Program-made: the position numbers and the translations under genes
Part shown: piece by piece, positions 40,106 through 49,181 of the stretch
Numbering within the stretch: the first letter of the stretch is position 1
Layout of the letters: each line of letters opens with the position of its first letter
Source of the DNA: a bacterium BRH_c32
Lineage (GTDB): Bacteria; Bacteroidota; Ignavibacteria; Ignavibacteriales; Melioribacteraceae
Direction of reading: 5' to 3'
Assembly: GCA_001516025.1 (NCBI GenBank)
Contig: LOEU01000014.1
Location: 124,001 to 188,000 of the forward strand
Length of the DNA stretch: 64,000 nucleotides
Notes under the pieces: generated by a model
The model's input: only the letters and a program-made list of their open reading frames with translations
What the model was told of the DNA's origin: nothing
The model's database searches: none

Positions 40106-40858
40106 ATGAATAATATTCTTGTAATACCGTCAATTGATATTAAAAATGGGAAAACTGTAAGAGTGGTTCAAGGAATACCTGAACTAAATTCTGTTGAGTA
40201 TGGAAATGACCCTATAGAAATGGCATTAATATGGAGAGCAGAAAATGCTAAAGCTATTCATGTGGTAGATTTTGATGCTTCTGCTAATATTAGTAAAGAG
40301 AATCTAAAATTCATTCAACAGATTTGCGAGGCTGTTATTATACCGGTCGAATTTGGTGGTGGACTTTCTACTTATGATGAGATTAAAAAAACTTTAGATG
40401 CCGGAATTTATCGTGTGGTTATCGGTTCTATGGCTTATGATAATCCAAAGGAATTTCAAAAAGCATTGGATCATTTTACTCCTACTAAAATAGTAGCAGC
40501 GATTGATGTTATAAATGATGAAGTAGTTGTTCATGGAAGAAAAATACACACAGGAATTAAGCCATTAGATTTTGCTATAAGATTAAAAGAGATGGGTGTT
40601 ACACGATTTACAGTTACTGATGTAATGCGCAATGGAATGCTTACAGGTCCGAATGTAGAATTATCAAAAAAAATAGCTATGACAACCGGATGCAAAGTTA
40701 CACATTCCGGTGGAATAAGTGGTTATAATGATTTAAAAAGTTTAAAAGATGCTGCCGGTACTCTTATCGATTCTGTGATTATCGGAAGAGCACTTTATGA
40801 AAATAGATTCCCATGCCAAAAAATTTGGCGAGTTGCTGAATCAGGTCTTTTTAGTTGA
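40106..40858 (+). CDS. HisA-like TIM-barrel protein, second copy outside the his operon
   Basis: A 250-residue (beta-alpha)8 protein related to HisA, phosphoribosylformimino-AICAR-phosphate isomerase. Both catalytic aspartates are in place (VIPSIDIKNGKTVRV and IVAAIDVINDE), as are the phosphate loops (VEFGGGL and SGGISGYNDLKS with GRALYE). The normal hisA copy is at 48462-49181, so this one is a paralogue. Residues before the second phosphate loop read TDVMRNGMLTGPN, where HisA usually has TDIxRDGTLxG. It leads a plus-strand trio with a cNMP-binding protein and a universal stress protein. A separate function, or a spare HisA, cannot be decided here. Confidence 0.82.
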   Translation: MNNILVIPSIDIKNGKTVRVVQGIPELNSVEYGNDPIEMALIWRAENAKAIHVVDFDASANISKENLKFIQQICEAVIIPVEFGGGLSTYDEIKKTLDAGIYRVVIGSMAYDNPKEFQKALDHFTPTKIVAAIDVINDEVVVHGRKIHTGIKPLDFAIRLKEMGVTRFTVTDVMRNGMLTGPNVELSKKIAMTTGCKVTHSGGISGYNDLKSLKDAAGTLIDSVIIGRALYENRFPCQKIWRVAESGLFS

Positions 40859-40864
40859 GGTGTT

Positions 40865-41413
40865 ATGAACAAAATAAACTATGAACCAAAGACATCAAGT
40901 TTCTGGTCTAATCTTTTCAAAAATCCGACAGTCATGGATGAACTCGAAGATATTTTACTCTCCATGCCCCCTTTTAAGGAATTAAAAGAAAAACCATTTT
41001 ATGCCCTGTTAGAACTTGTCCACAATAGGGCTTATGAAGAAAATGAGTATGTTTTTTATCAAGGTGATCCTGGAATTGGTCTTTATATTATTTTAGATGG
41101 AGAAGTTTCTATCTCTCAACAATTTTCTACCGGTAAGCGATTTGAGATTACAAGACTTAAGAAAGGAGATTTCTTCGGTGAAGTAGCTCTTTTAGATGAT
41201 GAAACACGCTCAGCTTCTGCTATTACTACAAAACAATCGAAGCTGGCGGTTGTTTTTAAACCGGACCTCGATGAGTTTATGAATAAATATCCAAAAGATG
41301 GTGTAAAAATTCTTAGGGGAATTTCACAAATTATTGCTAAAAGACTGCGAACAATGAACCAAGATTATTATAATCTTTATTCATCAAATATTATTTTAAC
41401 AAGGGAGGAGTAA
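40865..41413 (+). CDS. Cyclic-nucleotide-binding domain protein without DNA-binding domain
   Basis: A 182-residue soluble protein whose core (about 35-150) is one CRP-type cyclic nucleotide-binding domain. NEYVFYQGDPGIGLYIILDGEV and the phosphate-binding cassette GEVALLDDETRSASA, with its Arg and Ala-x-Ala end, are intact, so ligand binding is likely. No helix-turn-helix follows, so it should not bind DNA itself. It is six bases downstream of the HisA-like gene, and its last base overlaps the universal stress protein start. This suggests a signalling pair. Confidence 0.88.
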   Translation: MNKINYEPKTSSFWSNLFKNPTVMDELEDILLSMPPFKELKEKPFYALLELVHNRAYEENEYVFYQGDPGIGLYIILDGEVSISQQFSTGKRFEITRLKKGDFFGEVALLDDETRSASAITTKQSKLAVVFKPDLDEFMNKYPKDGVKILRGISQIIAKRLRTMNQDYYNLYSSNIILTREE

Positions 41414-41874
41414 TGATTTCTAAAGTATTAGTACCAATAGATTTCTCAGAATACTCTAAAAACGCTTTTAAGTATTCTGTGGACTTCGTTAAACTATTTG
41501 ATGCGGAGCTTTTCCTTATTTATGTTGTTGAACCAATTATCTATCCCGCAGATTTCAGTTTAGGTCAAGTAGCAATCCCTTCGATAGATATCGATATGCA
41601 GAAAAAAGCAGAAGATGAACTTAATTCACTTGCAAAACAGTTTATTAAAAATAATCTAAGATATAAAGTTGTAATTAAAACGGGTAAACCTTTTGTAGAG
41701 ATAAACGAATTTGCAAGAGAGCAAGATATCGATATGATAATAATGGCTACTCATGGTCATACAGGTGTGGAACATCTTTTATTCGGAAGTACTGCCGAAA
41801 AGGTAGTAAGAAAAGCACCGTGTCCGGTGCTTACTCTTCGTGAACCGATAAAAGGTTTTTATTACAAGAATTAA
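41413..41874 (+). CDS. Universal stress protein, UspA family
   Basis: A 153-residue single-domain Usp. KVLVPIDFSEYSKNAFKYSV is the N-terminal signature. The ATP-binding loop GHTGVEHLLFGSTAEKV holds the Gly-x2-Gly-x9-Gly-Ser/Thr pattern, so it is of the nucleotide-binding kind. The family is linked to stress survival and to control of partner proteins. It overlaps the cNMP-binding gene by one base (TAATG). Only two bases separate its stop from the convergent TPR gene. Confidence 0.92.
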   Translation: MISKVLVPIDFSEYSKNAFKYSVDFVKLFDAELFLIYVVEPIIYPADFSLGQVAIPSIDIDMQKKAEDELNSLAKQFIKNNLRYKVVIKTGKPFVEINEFAREQDIDMIIMATHGHTGVEHLLFGSTAEKVVRKAPCPVLTLREPIKGFYYKN

Positions 41875-41876
41875 TT

Positions 41877-42494
41877 TTAATGAGGATTAGCCGGCGCAGG
41901 TGAATTTATTCTATCCAATGCGGCTTGTGCCATTTTTGCTATATCAGTTTTTGGATTATTTTTAACAAGGGATTGGTATAGTTTTTTTGCTTTATCTGTA
42001 TTACCTTTCCCTTCTTCAATAACTGCAACATTAAACTGTGATTCAAGACTTCCGTTAGTCAATTTAGAAACTTGATTATTATAAGTTTCTGCTTTTGAGA
42101 AATTCTTTTGTGAATATTCCATATAGGTTAAAGCTTGGAGAATATCTATTCTATTCGGACCTTTAGCTAAAATCTTCTCTAATAAAGAGATAGCTTTTTC
42201 TTTCTGATGACCAACAGCATAATAGGAGGATAGTTTTTTCATTTTAAGTGTATCGTTAGGATTCGCTTCCACATCTTTTTCTAATTCTTGAAGTTTTTGC
42301 ATTGCAGATTTATCGACATTATCCCTTGAAGGCATTTTGCCTCTCATTGATTGATGCATCTCATCATCAGGCATTTGCGAATTAGAAGTTCCGGCCGGAT
42401 TTTCACCCGTAAAAATATTTGAACTAAAGATTGCAATTACTGCTATTGCAACTATTAATACGATTCCATATATGTAGATCGGTTTAAGCTTCAT
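41877..42494 (-). CDS. Membrane-anchored TPR protein
   Basis: A 205-residue protein with an N-terminal membrane helix (about 5-27, IYIYGIVLIVAIAVIAIF), a flexible acidic linker rich in Met and Asp (about 38-60), and three tetratricopeptide repeats (about 65-190, for example HQKEKAISLLEKILAKGP). The topology suggests a periplasm-facing scaffold, similar in plan to the NrfG/CcmH C-terminal TPR, but no cytochrome c maturation genes are nearby. Its partner is unknown. Confidence 0.75.
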   Translation of the reverse strand: MKLKPIYIYGIVLIVAIAVIAIFSSNIFTGENPAGTSNSQMPDDEMHQSMRGKMPSRDNVDKSAMQKLQELEKDVEANPNDTLKMKKLSSYYAVGHQKEKAISLLEKILAKGPNRIDILQALTYMEYSQKNFSKAETYNNQVSKLTNGSLESQFNVAVIEEGKGNTDKAKKLYQSLVKNNPKTDIAKMAQAALDRINSPAPANPH

Positions 42495-42582
42495 CTTTTC
42501 CCTATAATTAAGATTTTATTAAGACAATTGGATAATATATATTTTTTATCAAAATATGATATCGAAATTTAATATATTTTTA

Positions 42583-43962
42583 TCATTTAATTCGCATAGT
42601 TGTAAGAAAAATATGCGACTTCCCCGGAAGATAAATTTTTATTTCTTGATTTGATGGTGAAATAGTTAAGACTTTTTTCTCAATATCGGAAATAGATTCA
42701 TTTATACTATCTTCCGTCTGTGTTATATAATAGAGTTTTTGATTTAATACATCTCCCTTTAAATAAAAATAATTCTCAGAGGCACTATTATTAACAACAC
42801 AAATCGAATATTCATCTTTATATAAAGCAGCGGTAGCTCTTAAATCAATCGACGTAAGATTGATTTTAATAATATTTGATCCTTGTGGAAAAAGTTTGGA
42901 AAAGAGTCCCCAAGTATAAAACCAAGGTCTTAGACTAAATTGTTTTTGTTTATTTTTCCAAGCACCCCACTGAAAATCAGGATGGCTATTATCATCTAAC
43001 ATCCATGCAAGCACTGAATTAGCTCCTGCGTTTAATGCTTGGCAGCCATAATCAGCCATAAATTGAGCATAATCAAAAGAATCAATGTTCTTATTTATTT
43101 CAGCATTTTGTCCATCTCTCATTCCAGCTTCACTTATAAAAAACAACTTTTCTTTGTTCTCTGATTTTTGTTCAATTACTGAAAGGAAATCTTTTGTTTT
43201 ATAATAGATACCTCCTAACAAGAGATCCTTTTTCCATTCATAAATATGTACATCGAATAGACCAATTTGGGGGCTAAGATCATTAACACTTTTTTGAAAC
43301 CAATCATCATTATTGCTTTGTCCGGGTGCCATAAATTTAATTTTCGGAATAACTCCTTTTTTTTCAAATCCGGAGTGCAAATATTCAAATCCTCTCTTCC
43401 ATCTTGCATAATCAACTACTTCATAATTTGGCTCATTTACAAAACCAAAATATTTTATACATCTATATTTCTTTTTATTTACAAAATAATCCATGTATTC
43501 TATTATCATATCCAAATATTTTGATTCATCAACTTTATTTAATTTATTATGATTGAGCCATTCCGGTTCAATTCCCCATTCCTGCATAATAACGGATATC
43601 TCATTTTGTTCACAATAATCTAATATTTTTGTTAAATGATAAAACTCATCACTGTTTATAATAAAATTGTCATCGTCATCGAATGCCCATTTCACCTGCA
43701 TCATCGTTCTAATAATTTTAAAATTCATCCACTTGGCACGATCGAAAATCAATTTATAATCATTATCAACGATATTCATATTTGTATAGTTTCTTGCATC
43801 CCACTCAAAACCTAAACCTCTGAAATTTTTTGAAGATATTTTTGTTGTATCAATATTTATAATAAACGGAGCCGGTTCTTTTTTTATTATTTCTGTTGAG
43901 CAAGCACTAATGTATCCAAAAGAAAAAATGAAAAAAGCAATGAATCTGAATTTTTTTATCAT
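42583..43962 (-). CDS. Lipoprotein glycoside hydrolase, clan GH-A (GH5/GH30/GH39-like)
   Basis: A 459-residue lipoprotein with a signal and lipobox (IAFFIFSFGYISAC) and a TIM-barrel catalytic domain (about 35-345). The acid/base Glu is in YFGFVNEPNYEV, the nucleophile in FFISEAGMRDGQ, and barrel-end tryptophans in LAWMLDD and WGAWK. A C-terminal beta-sandwich (about 360-459) follows, as in GH30 and GH39 enzymes. Retaining clan-A enzymes cleave beta-linked glucans, xylans or galactans. The exact family is not certain from motifs alone. It is an isolated unit ahead of trxA on the other strand. Confidence 0.78.
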   Translation of the reverse strand: MIKKFRFIAFFIFSFGYISACSTEIIKKEPAPFIINIDTTKISSKNFRGLGFEWDARNYTNMNIVDNDYKLIFDRAKWMNFKIIRTMMQVKWAFDDDDNFIINSDEFYHLTKILDYCEQNEISVIMQEWGIEPEWLNHNKLNKVDESKYLDMIIEYMDYFVNKKKYRCIKYFGFVNEPNYEVVDYARWKRGFEYLHSGFEKKGVIPKIKFMAPGQSNNDDWFQKSVNDLSPQIGLFDVHIYEWKKDLLLGGIYYKTKDFLSVIEQKSENKEKLFFISEAGMRDGQNAEINKNIDSFDYAQFMADYGCQALNAGANSVLAWMLDDNSHPDFQWGAWKNKQKQFSLRPWFYTWGLFSKLFPQGSNIIKINLTSIDLRATAALYKDEYSICVVNNSASENYFYLKGDVLNQKLYYITQTEDSINESISDIEKKVLTISPSNQEIKIYLPGKSHIFLTTMRIK

Positions 43963-44027
43963 AAATCTGAATCCTTTTCAATTTTTTTTAATCTCATTAG
44001 TATAAATTACATAAAAAAGGGAAAATT

Positions 44028-44393
44028 ATGACAGAGAAATTAACAAAAGAAAAATTCATCAATGAAATATTTGATTATGAAAATAATCAGGAATGGAGTT
44101 TTAAAGGAACACTTCCTGCATTTGTGGATTTTTATGCTGATTGGTGCGGTCCGTGCAAAATGGTTGCACCGATTGTTGAAGAATTATCTGTGGATTATGC
44201 TGGGAAAGTAAACTTTTTTAAAGTCGATACAGAAGCTGAACAAGAATTAGCGTCAGTATTCGGCATTCGTTCTATTCCTTCATTATTATTTATACCTGCA
44301 AACGGTAAACCACAAATGGCTCAAGGTGCATTACCTAAGGAATCATTGATAAAAGCTATCGATGAAATCTTACTTGACCAAAAAGCTAATTAA
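44028..44393 (+). CDS. trxA: Thioredoxin
   Basis: A 121-residue thioredoxin. FVDFYADWCGPCKMVAP holds the redox motif CGPC, and FGIRSIPSLLFI holds the cis-Pro. The N-terminus carries about 18 extra residues (LTKEKFINEIFDYENNQE), a common form in Bacteroidota, and the length is otherwise normal. It has no signal, so it acts in the cytoplasm as a general disulphide reductant. It is followed by a 315-base gap before the sigma factor gene. Confidence 0.94.
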   Translation: MTEKLTKEKFINEIFDYENNQEWSFKGTLPAFVDFYADWCGPCKMVAPIVEELSVDYAGKVNFFKVDTEAEQELASVFGIRSIPSLLFIPANGKPQMAQGALPKESLIKAIDEILLDQKAN

Positions 44394-44708
44394 ATTGATT
44401 TTCAAGTAAATAATTCTACTTTTAACCGACAGAATATTAGTACACTATATTTTGTTTCGGCAAAAGTAGAATTATAATACTTGATTATACATTGTTTAAT
44501 TTTAATATTACTCACCATAATTTCTGCTATAATTTAAATTAGGATTTTAGCTTCAATTTACATAATTTTGCAAGGTTAAACTGTTTTTAGATAAGAGGAT
44601 AAGACCTGCAAAATAAATCTACGATTTTTACCAATTATAAGATGGTTATCTATACGGAACAATTCGAAAATCAATGCAGTAAAATGATGAATTAAGGAGT
44701 TATTAATT
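44394..44708. other. 315-base intergenic region between trxA and the sigma factor gene
   Basis: This stretch has no gene that I can support. It holds a long hairpin near trxA (44411-44474) and an AT-rich promoter-like region around 44480-44560. A leader with GATAAGAGGATAAGACC near 44590 follows, then AGGAG (44695-44699) nine bases before the TTG start of the sigma factor. A leader of more than 100 bases is possible. Confidence 0.5.
44411..44474. repeat. Long inverted repeat downstream of trxA
   Basis: TAATTCTACTTTT (44411-44423) and AAAAGTAGAATTA (44462-44474) are perfect 13-base inverted arms, and inside them CCGA and TCGG (44426-44429, 44457-44460) can extend the stem past a small bulge. 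The loop is about 27 bases. There is no T-run after it on either strand, so it is not a plain terminator. It could be a small RNA, an mRNA-protecting end or a control site. Confidence 0.6.
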
Positions 44709-45569
44709 TTGAAAATTACAAAACAATTTACAAATAGGGAAAGCAAATCTTTAGACCAATATCTTCAAGAGATTGGAAAAGTTGATTTATTAACTCCCGA
44801 CGAGGAAATTGAATTAGCAATAAGAATTAAAAAAGGAGATCAAATTGCTTTAGAGAAATTAACAAAAGCAAATTTGAGATTCGTAGTAAGTGTGGCTAAA
44901 CAATATCAGAATCAAGGACTACCATTAGGCGATTTAATTAATGAAGGAAATCTTGGTCTTATTAAAGCCGGAAAAAGATTCGATGAAACAAGAGGTTTTA
45001 AATTTATCTCTTATGCTGTTTGGTGGATTAGACAATCAATTATGCAGGCAATTGCCGAGCAATCAAGAATGGTTAGACTCCCACTTAATAGAGTTGGTGC
45101 TTTAAATAAAATGAGCAAAGCTCTTAGCCAATTAGAGCAAGAATATGAAAGAAGACCTAATCCGGAAGAGATTGCAGCTCAACTTGAGATGGACGTTGAA
45201 GATGTAACTTATGCAATGCAAATTGCAGGTCGCCACGTTTCTGTCGATGCTCCATTTGCACATAGCGATGATAATACAAATAGTTTATTAGACGTTATGC
45301 CAAATGATGATCAACCTGCACCTGATCAATTCTTAATGAAAGAATCGCTTAAAGCAGAAATCGAAAGATCACTTTCCACTCTAACTGATAGAGAAGCCGA
45401 AGTTATCCGTCTTTATTTTGGTCTTGGTAAAGAACATTCTCTTACTTTAGAAGAAATTGGCGAAAAACTTAATCTTACAAGAGAAAGAGTTCGTCAAATT
45501 AAAGAAAAAGCATTACTCCGATTAAGACATTCCACCCGAAGTAAAAACTTAAAAGCTTATTTAGGATAA
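44709..45569 (+). CDS. rpoD: Primary sigma-70 family RNA polymerase sigma factor
   Basis: A 286-residue sigma factor with regions 1.2 to 4.2 and no region 1.1, the usual form of the housekeeping sigma of Bacteroidota and relatives. [20 protein letters not shown] is region 1.2, [20 protein letters not shown] is region 2.1-2.2, [19 protein letters not shown] is region 2.3-2.4, and [20 protein letters not shown] is region 4.2. The start is TTG at 44709 with AGGAG upstream. The usual N-terminus begins exactly there ([17 protein letters not shown]). A strong terminator follows directly. Calling it the primary sigma is based on sequence type. Confidence 0.92.
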   Translation: MKITKQFTNRESKSLDQYLQEIGKVDLLTPDEEIELAIRIKKGDQIALEKLTKANLRFVVSVAKQYQNQGLPLGDLINEGNLGLIKAGKRFDETRGFKFISYAVWWIRQSIMQAIAEQSRMVRLPLNRVGALNKMSKALSQLEQEYERRPNPEEIAAQLEMDVEDVTYAMQIAGRHVSVDAPFAHSDDNTNSLLDVMPNDDQPAPDQFLMKESLKAEIERSLSTLTDREAEVIRLYFGLGKEHSLTLEEIGEKLNLTRERVRQIKEKALLRLRHSTRSKNLKAYLG

Positions 45570-45571
45570 TC

Positions 45572-45605
45572 AAAAAAAGCCATTGCAGTGCAATGGCTTT
45601 TTTTA
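45572..45605 (+). terminator. Intrinsic terminator of the sigma factor gene
   Basis: AAGCCATTG (45578-45586) pairs with CAATGGCTT (45591-45599) around a short loop, with A's before and eight T's after. It lies directly past the rpoD stop on the plus strand. Confidence 0.88.
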
Positions 45606-45646
45606 TTATTATAAATGAGACAATTTAATACTATTAGCGAATTTAT

Positions 45647-47116
45647 ATGACCAATTTAGAATCTTATTTCAAAAAATACCGAGATAATATTATCGGTATT
45701 GATCATGAATTTAATTCACCCTATGGCACAAAAAAAATTATATATGCGGATTGGATAGCAAGCGGAAGACTCTATTCTCCTATCGAAAAAAGAATGAATG
45801 AATATTTTGCCCCATTTGTAGGCAATACACATTCAGAATCAAGCGTAACCGGTACATCGATGACTTTAGCATATAAAGAAGCAAGAAGTATTATTAAGAA
45901 ACATGTGAATGCCGGAGCCGATGATGTGCTCCTTTTTGTTGGTTCGGGTATGACAGCCGCAGTAAATAAATTTCAACGCATTCTTGGTTTTAAAATTTGT
46001 GAACAACTAAATAAATATACAAATGTCCCTCTCGAAGATAGGCCGATAATATTCTTAACTCACATGGAACACCATTCAAATCAAACTTCATGGTTAGAGA
46101 CTATTTGTGATGTGGAAGTAATTGAACCTGATTCACAAGGTCTTATTGATCTTAATCATTTGGATGAACTTCTACAAAAATATAAAAACAGAAAAATAAA
46201 AATCGGTTCATTTACTGCTGCTTCAAACGTAACGGGGATCCAAACACCATACTACGAAATGGCAAAATTAATGCACGAAAATGATGGTTTATGTTTTATT
46301 GATTTCGCTGCATCCGCTCCTTATGTTGATATAAATATGAATCCGGGTGACCCGCTTATGCGCTTGGATGCTATCTTTTTTTCACCCCATAAATTCTTGG
46401 GCGGACCTGGCACCTCGGGAGTCTTAATTTTCAATTCAAAGTTATATCACAAATCTATTCCCGATCATCCGGGTGGCGGAACGGTGGAATGGACAAATCC
46501 TTGGGGTACGCACCAATATATAAAAGATATCGAGATGAGAGAAGACGGCGGGACTCCCGGTTTTCTTCAAGCAATTAAAGCTGCTCTTTGTGTGAAACTA
46601 AAAGAAGAAATAAAATCAGAAAATATTATTAAGCGCGAAGAAGAATTGCTTAAGATCGCTTTTCCTCGATTAAAAGCGAATCATAAAATTCATATACTCG
46701 CAAATGACATTGAGCATCGTCTTGGAATTCTATCTTTCTATGTAGAAGATATTCATTATAATTTAATGGTTACTTTATTAAATGATAAATTTGGTATCCA
46801 AGTAAGAGGGGGCTGCTCTTGCGCCGGGACTTACGGCCACTACCTATTGCACGTTGATCCCACTCGTTCAAAAAGAATTACAGATAAGATTAATCAAGGC
46901 GATTTATCAGAGAAACCCGGTTGGGTTCGCCTTTCTCTCCATCCCACTATGACAGATGATGAGCTTCAATTTATATTGGATGGTATTGAAGAAACCGTTA
47001 AAAATGTATCTGAATGGGAAAAAGAATATGACTATTCAAAAACGACAAATGAATTTACTCATAAAAAAGTCGTATCCGAGATACCTTTAATGGTTAAAGA
47101 GTGGTTTGTTCTTTAA
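45647..47116 (+). CDS. Class V aminotransferase, cysteine desulfurase-like
   Basis: A 489-residue PLP enzyme of the class V (SufS/NifS-like) fold. The PLP lysine is in FFSPHKFLGGPGTSGVL, the cofactor His region is LTHMEHHSNQTSWLE, and the Asp/Phe segment is CFIDFAASAPYVDI. A candidate active Cys lies in VRGGCSCAGTYGHYLL, the position used by desulfurases, but other roles (decarboxylase or lyase) occur in this long form. It ends two bases before the convergent hisIE stop. No isc, suf or thiolation genes lie next to it. Confidence 0.82.
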   Translation: MTNLESYFKKYRDNIIGIDHEFNSPYGTKKIIYADWIASGRLYSPIEKRMNEYFAPFVGNTHSESSVTGTSMTLAYKEARSIIKKHVNAGADDVLLFVGSGMTAAVNKFQRILGFKICEQLNKYTNVPLEDRPIIFLTHMEHHSNQTSWLETICDVEVIEPDSQGLIDLNHLDELLQKYKNRKIKIGSFTAASNVTGIQTPYYEMAKLMHENDGLCFIDFAASAPYVDINMNPGDPLMRLDAIFFSPHKFLGGPGTSGVLIFNSKLYHKSIPDHPGGGTVEWTNPWGTHQYIKDIEMREDGGTPGFLQAIKAALCVKLKEEIKSENIIKREEELLKIAFPRLKANHKIHILANDIEHRLGILSFYVEDIHYNLMVTLLNDKFGIQVRGGCSCAGTYGHYLLHVDPTRSKRITDKINQGDLSEKPGWVRLSLHPTMTDDELQFILDGIEETVKNVSEWEKEYDYSKTTNEFTHKKVVSEIPLMVKEWFVL

Positions 47117-47117
47117 A

Positions 47118-47720
47118 CTATTTCTTATGACGTTTCTCTAATTCATTGTTTATATCAGCTAATGAAATATCCATCTGATTCATCAATACCAAAAGATGAA
47201 AAAAGAGATCGGATATTTCATATATAGCTTCTTCTTTTTTATTGTTCAGTGAAGCAATTACTGTTTCGATTGCCTCTTCTCCAACCTTTTGAGCAATCCG
47301 ATTTATTCCCGAATTGAATAATTTTGTTGTGTATGAATTTTCGGGCATTTCTATTTTTCTTATTTTAATAATATCATATAGATAATTAAAGGAAAATTTT
47401 TCTTCACCGGATTCATCAAAACATGAATAATTACCTGTGTGGCAGACGGGACCTTTCGGTTTCACCTTTATCAGTAGAGTGTCATTATCACAGTCAAGTT
47501 TTATATCCAATACATTTAGAAAATTTCCGGATGTCTCACCCTTTGTCCACAATCGATTTTTTGACCTGCTAAAGAATGTAACCAATAACAATTCAATTGT
47601 TTTTTTAAGCGCTTCTTGATTCATAAATCCTAACATCAATACTTTATCGTTTTCATCAATAATTATAGCTGGCACTAACCCATTCATTTTTTCGAAATCA
47701 ATTTTCTTTATGTCAATCAT
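47118..47720 (-). CDS. hisIE: Bifunctional phosphoribosyl-AMP cyclohydrolase/phosphoribosyl-ATP diphosphatase
   Basis: A 200-residue fused enzyme for steps 2 and 3 of histidine synthesis. The HisI half (about 1-105) has LWTKGETSGNFLNV, LDCDNDTLLI with its Asp ligands and PVCHTG/YSCF with the zinc cysteines. The HisE half (about 110-200) has IAQKVGEEAIETVIA and EAIYEISDLFFHLLVLM. It is the last gene of the operon. Its start overlaps the hisF end by four bases. No clear terminator separates it from the convergent aminotransferase gene. Confidence 0.96.
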   Translation of the reverse strand: MIDIKKIDFEKMNGLVPAIIIDENDKVLMLGFMNQEALKKTIELLLVTFFSRSKNRLWTKGETSGNFLNVLDIKLDCDNDTLLIKVKPKGPVCHTGNYSCFDESGEEKFSFNYLYDIIKIRKIEMPENSYTTKLFNSGINRIAQKVGEEAIETVIASLNNKKEEAIYEISDLFFHLLVLMNQMDISLADINNELEKRHKK

Positions 47721-48472
47721 AATCTAACCTTAATTCCATTTTCTGATAAATATTTTTTTAATTCAGGAATAGGAAGAATGTTAAAATGGAATAAACTTGC
47801 AGCGAGACCTGCTGTAATTCCTGTATCGAAGAAGAGATCACGAAAATCTTCTTTCTTCCCTGCACCGCCTGAGGCAATAATTGGTATCGAAACATTCTTC
47901 TCGACTTTGGAAAGAAATTCAAGATCGAATCCGCTTTTTGTACCGTCCTTATTCATTGAGGTAATTAATAATTCTCCGGCTCCCAAATCCTGCAATTCCT
48001 TACACCATTCAATACCATCTATACCGGTAGCTTCTTTCCCTGCTTTAATAAATACTTCATATTTGTCATTAACAAGATTTATATCTACTGCCGCAACGAT
48101 AGCTTGACTTCCGAATTTTTTCGCCGCTTCGGTTATTAGAGATTTATTTTTGACGGCAACCGTGTTCAAAGATACTTTATCTGCACCCGCAAAAATTAAT
48201 TCATGAATATTTTCTAAAGAACTTATTCCGCCGCCCACCGTAAAAGGTATTCTTATTACTTTGGCAATCTCCTTTACAAGTTCTATTAAGGTTTTCCTGT
48301 TTTCTTCGGTTGCAGTTATATCTAAAAATACTAATTCATCGGCATATTCTTCATAATATTTCATCGATAGTTCTATCGCATCGCCCGCATATTCGAGAGA
48401 CTTAAAATTAACTCCCTTTACCACCACTTTATCTTTAATATCAAGACAAGGAATAATTCTTTTAGTTACCAA
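47717..48472 (-). CDS. hisF: Imidazole glycerol phosphate synthase, cyclase subunit
   Basis: A 251-residue (beta-alpha)8 cyclase that takes ammonia from HisH and converts PRFAR to imidazole glycerol phosphate and AICAR. RIIPCLDIKDKVVVKGVNF holds the first catalytic Asp, AIVAAVDINLV the second. FTVGGGISS, TSMNKDGTKSGFD and IIASGGAGKKEDF are the phosphate loops. The start appears to be TTG at 48472 with AAGGAG upstream. It overlaps hisA by 11 bases and hisIE by four bases. Confidence 0.96.
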   Translation of the reverse strand: MVTKRIIPCLDIKDKVVVKGVNFKSLEYAGDAIELSMKYYEEYADELVFLDITATEENRKTLIELVKEIAKVIRIPFTVGGGISSLENIHELIFAGADKVSLNTVAVKNKSLITEAAKKFGSQAIVAAVDINLVNDKYEVFIKAGKEATGIDGIEWCKELQDLGAGELLITSMNKDGTKSGFDLEFLSKVEKNVSIPIIASGGAGKKEDFRDLFFDTGITAGLAASLFHFNILPIPELKKYLSENGIKVRL

Positions 48473-49181
48473 AACTTTTCAACTCCTTTAATGAAATTTT
48501 GTTTTCAAAAATTGCTTTACCTACAACAACGCCATACACTCCGATATCCTCAAGAATCTCCAAGTCATCAAGAGAAGATACACCCCCGGAAGCAATAATT
48601 TTTATTTCGGGATACTTTTCTTTTAATTCTTTATATAAATCAAAATTAGGAGATTGAAGCATTCCATCCTTATTGATATCTGTTATCAAAAAAGTATTGG
48701 TCTTTAATTCCAAGCCCATCCTTATTGCATCATCAATATTTATATTGCTGTTTTCTTTCCACCCTCTGATATAAACATTCTTATCCAATATATCCGCGCT
48801 GATAATAAATCTTTCGGGATTATATAAGGATACCATATTTTTAAATTCATTATTATTACTAAAGAACAGAGAACCGATAATAAAATAATCTACTCCGGCA
48901 TTAGAAAGATGCTCTAATTCAGAAGCATTTCTAATTCCCCCTCCATATTGAATTTTTAGTTCAGTATCATATATAAAATCATTTAAAAAACTATAATCAG
49001 ATATTTTCTCCGTATCAGCATTAGAAAGATTCACCAAATGTATACGTTGAAAGTTGTATTCTTTTAATTGCTCTATAAAATCAAGAGGATTTTCAAAGTA
49101 AACGGTTTTTGAATTGTATTCGCCTTGTTTTAATCTAACAATCTTTCCGTCTATTAAATCAATTGCAGGTATTATTAGCAT
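48462..49181 (-). CDS. hisA: Phosphoribosylformimino-AICAR-phosphate isomerase
   Basis: A 239-residue TIM-barrel isomerase, step 4 of histidine synthesis (ProFAR to PRFAR). The two aspartates are in IIPAIDLIDGKIVRLKQG and FIISADILDKN; the phosphate loops are IQYGGGIRN and IIASGGVSSLDDL. TDINKDGMLQSPN is close to the usual motif. It is the operon copy and therefore the likely true HisA, while a paralogue lies at 40106-40858. It overlaps hisH by seven bases and hisF by 11. Confidence 0.95.
   Translation of the reverse strand: MLIIPAIDLIDGKIVRLKQGEYNSKTVYFENPLDFIEQLKEYNFQRIHLVNLSNADTEKISDYSFLNDFIYDTELKIQYGGGIRNASELEHLSNAGVDYFIIGSLFFSNNNEFKNMVSLYNPERFIISADILDKNVYIRGWKENSNINIDDAIRMGLELKTNTFLITDINKDGMLQSPNFDLYKELKEKYPEIKIIASGGVSSLDDLEILEDIGVYGVVVGKAIFENKISLKELKSFGN

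Noticed and set aside
43733..43760. TGGCACGA sequence on the plus strand resembling a -24 element
   Set aside because: No TTGC lies at the required spacing and it is inside the glycosidase coding region.
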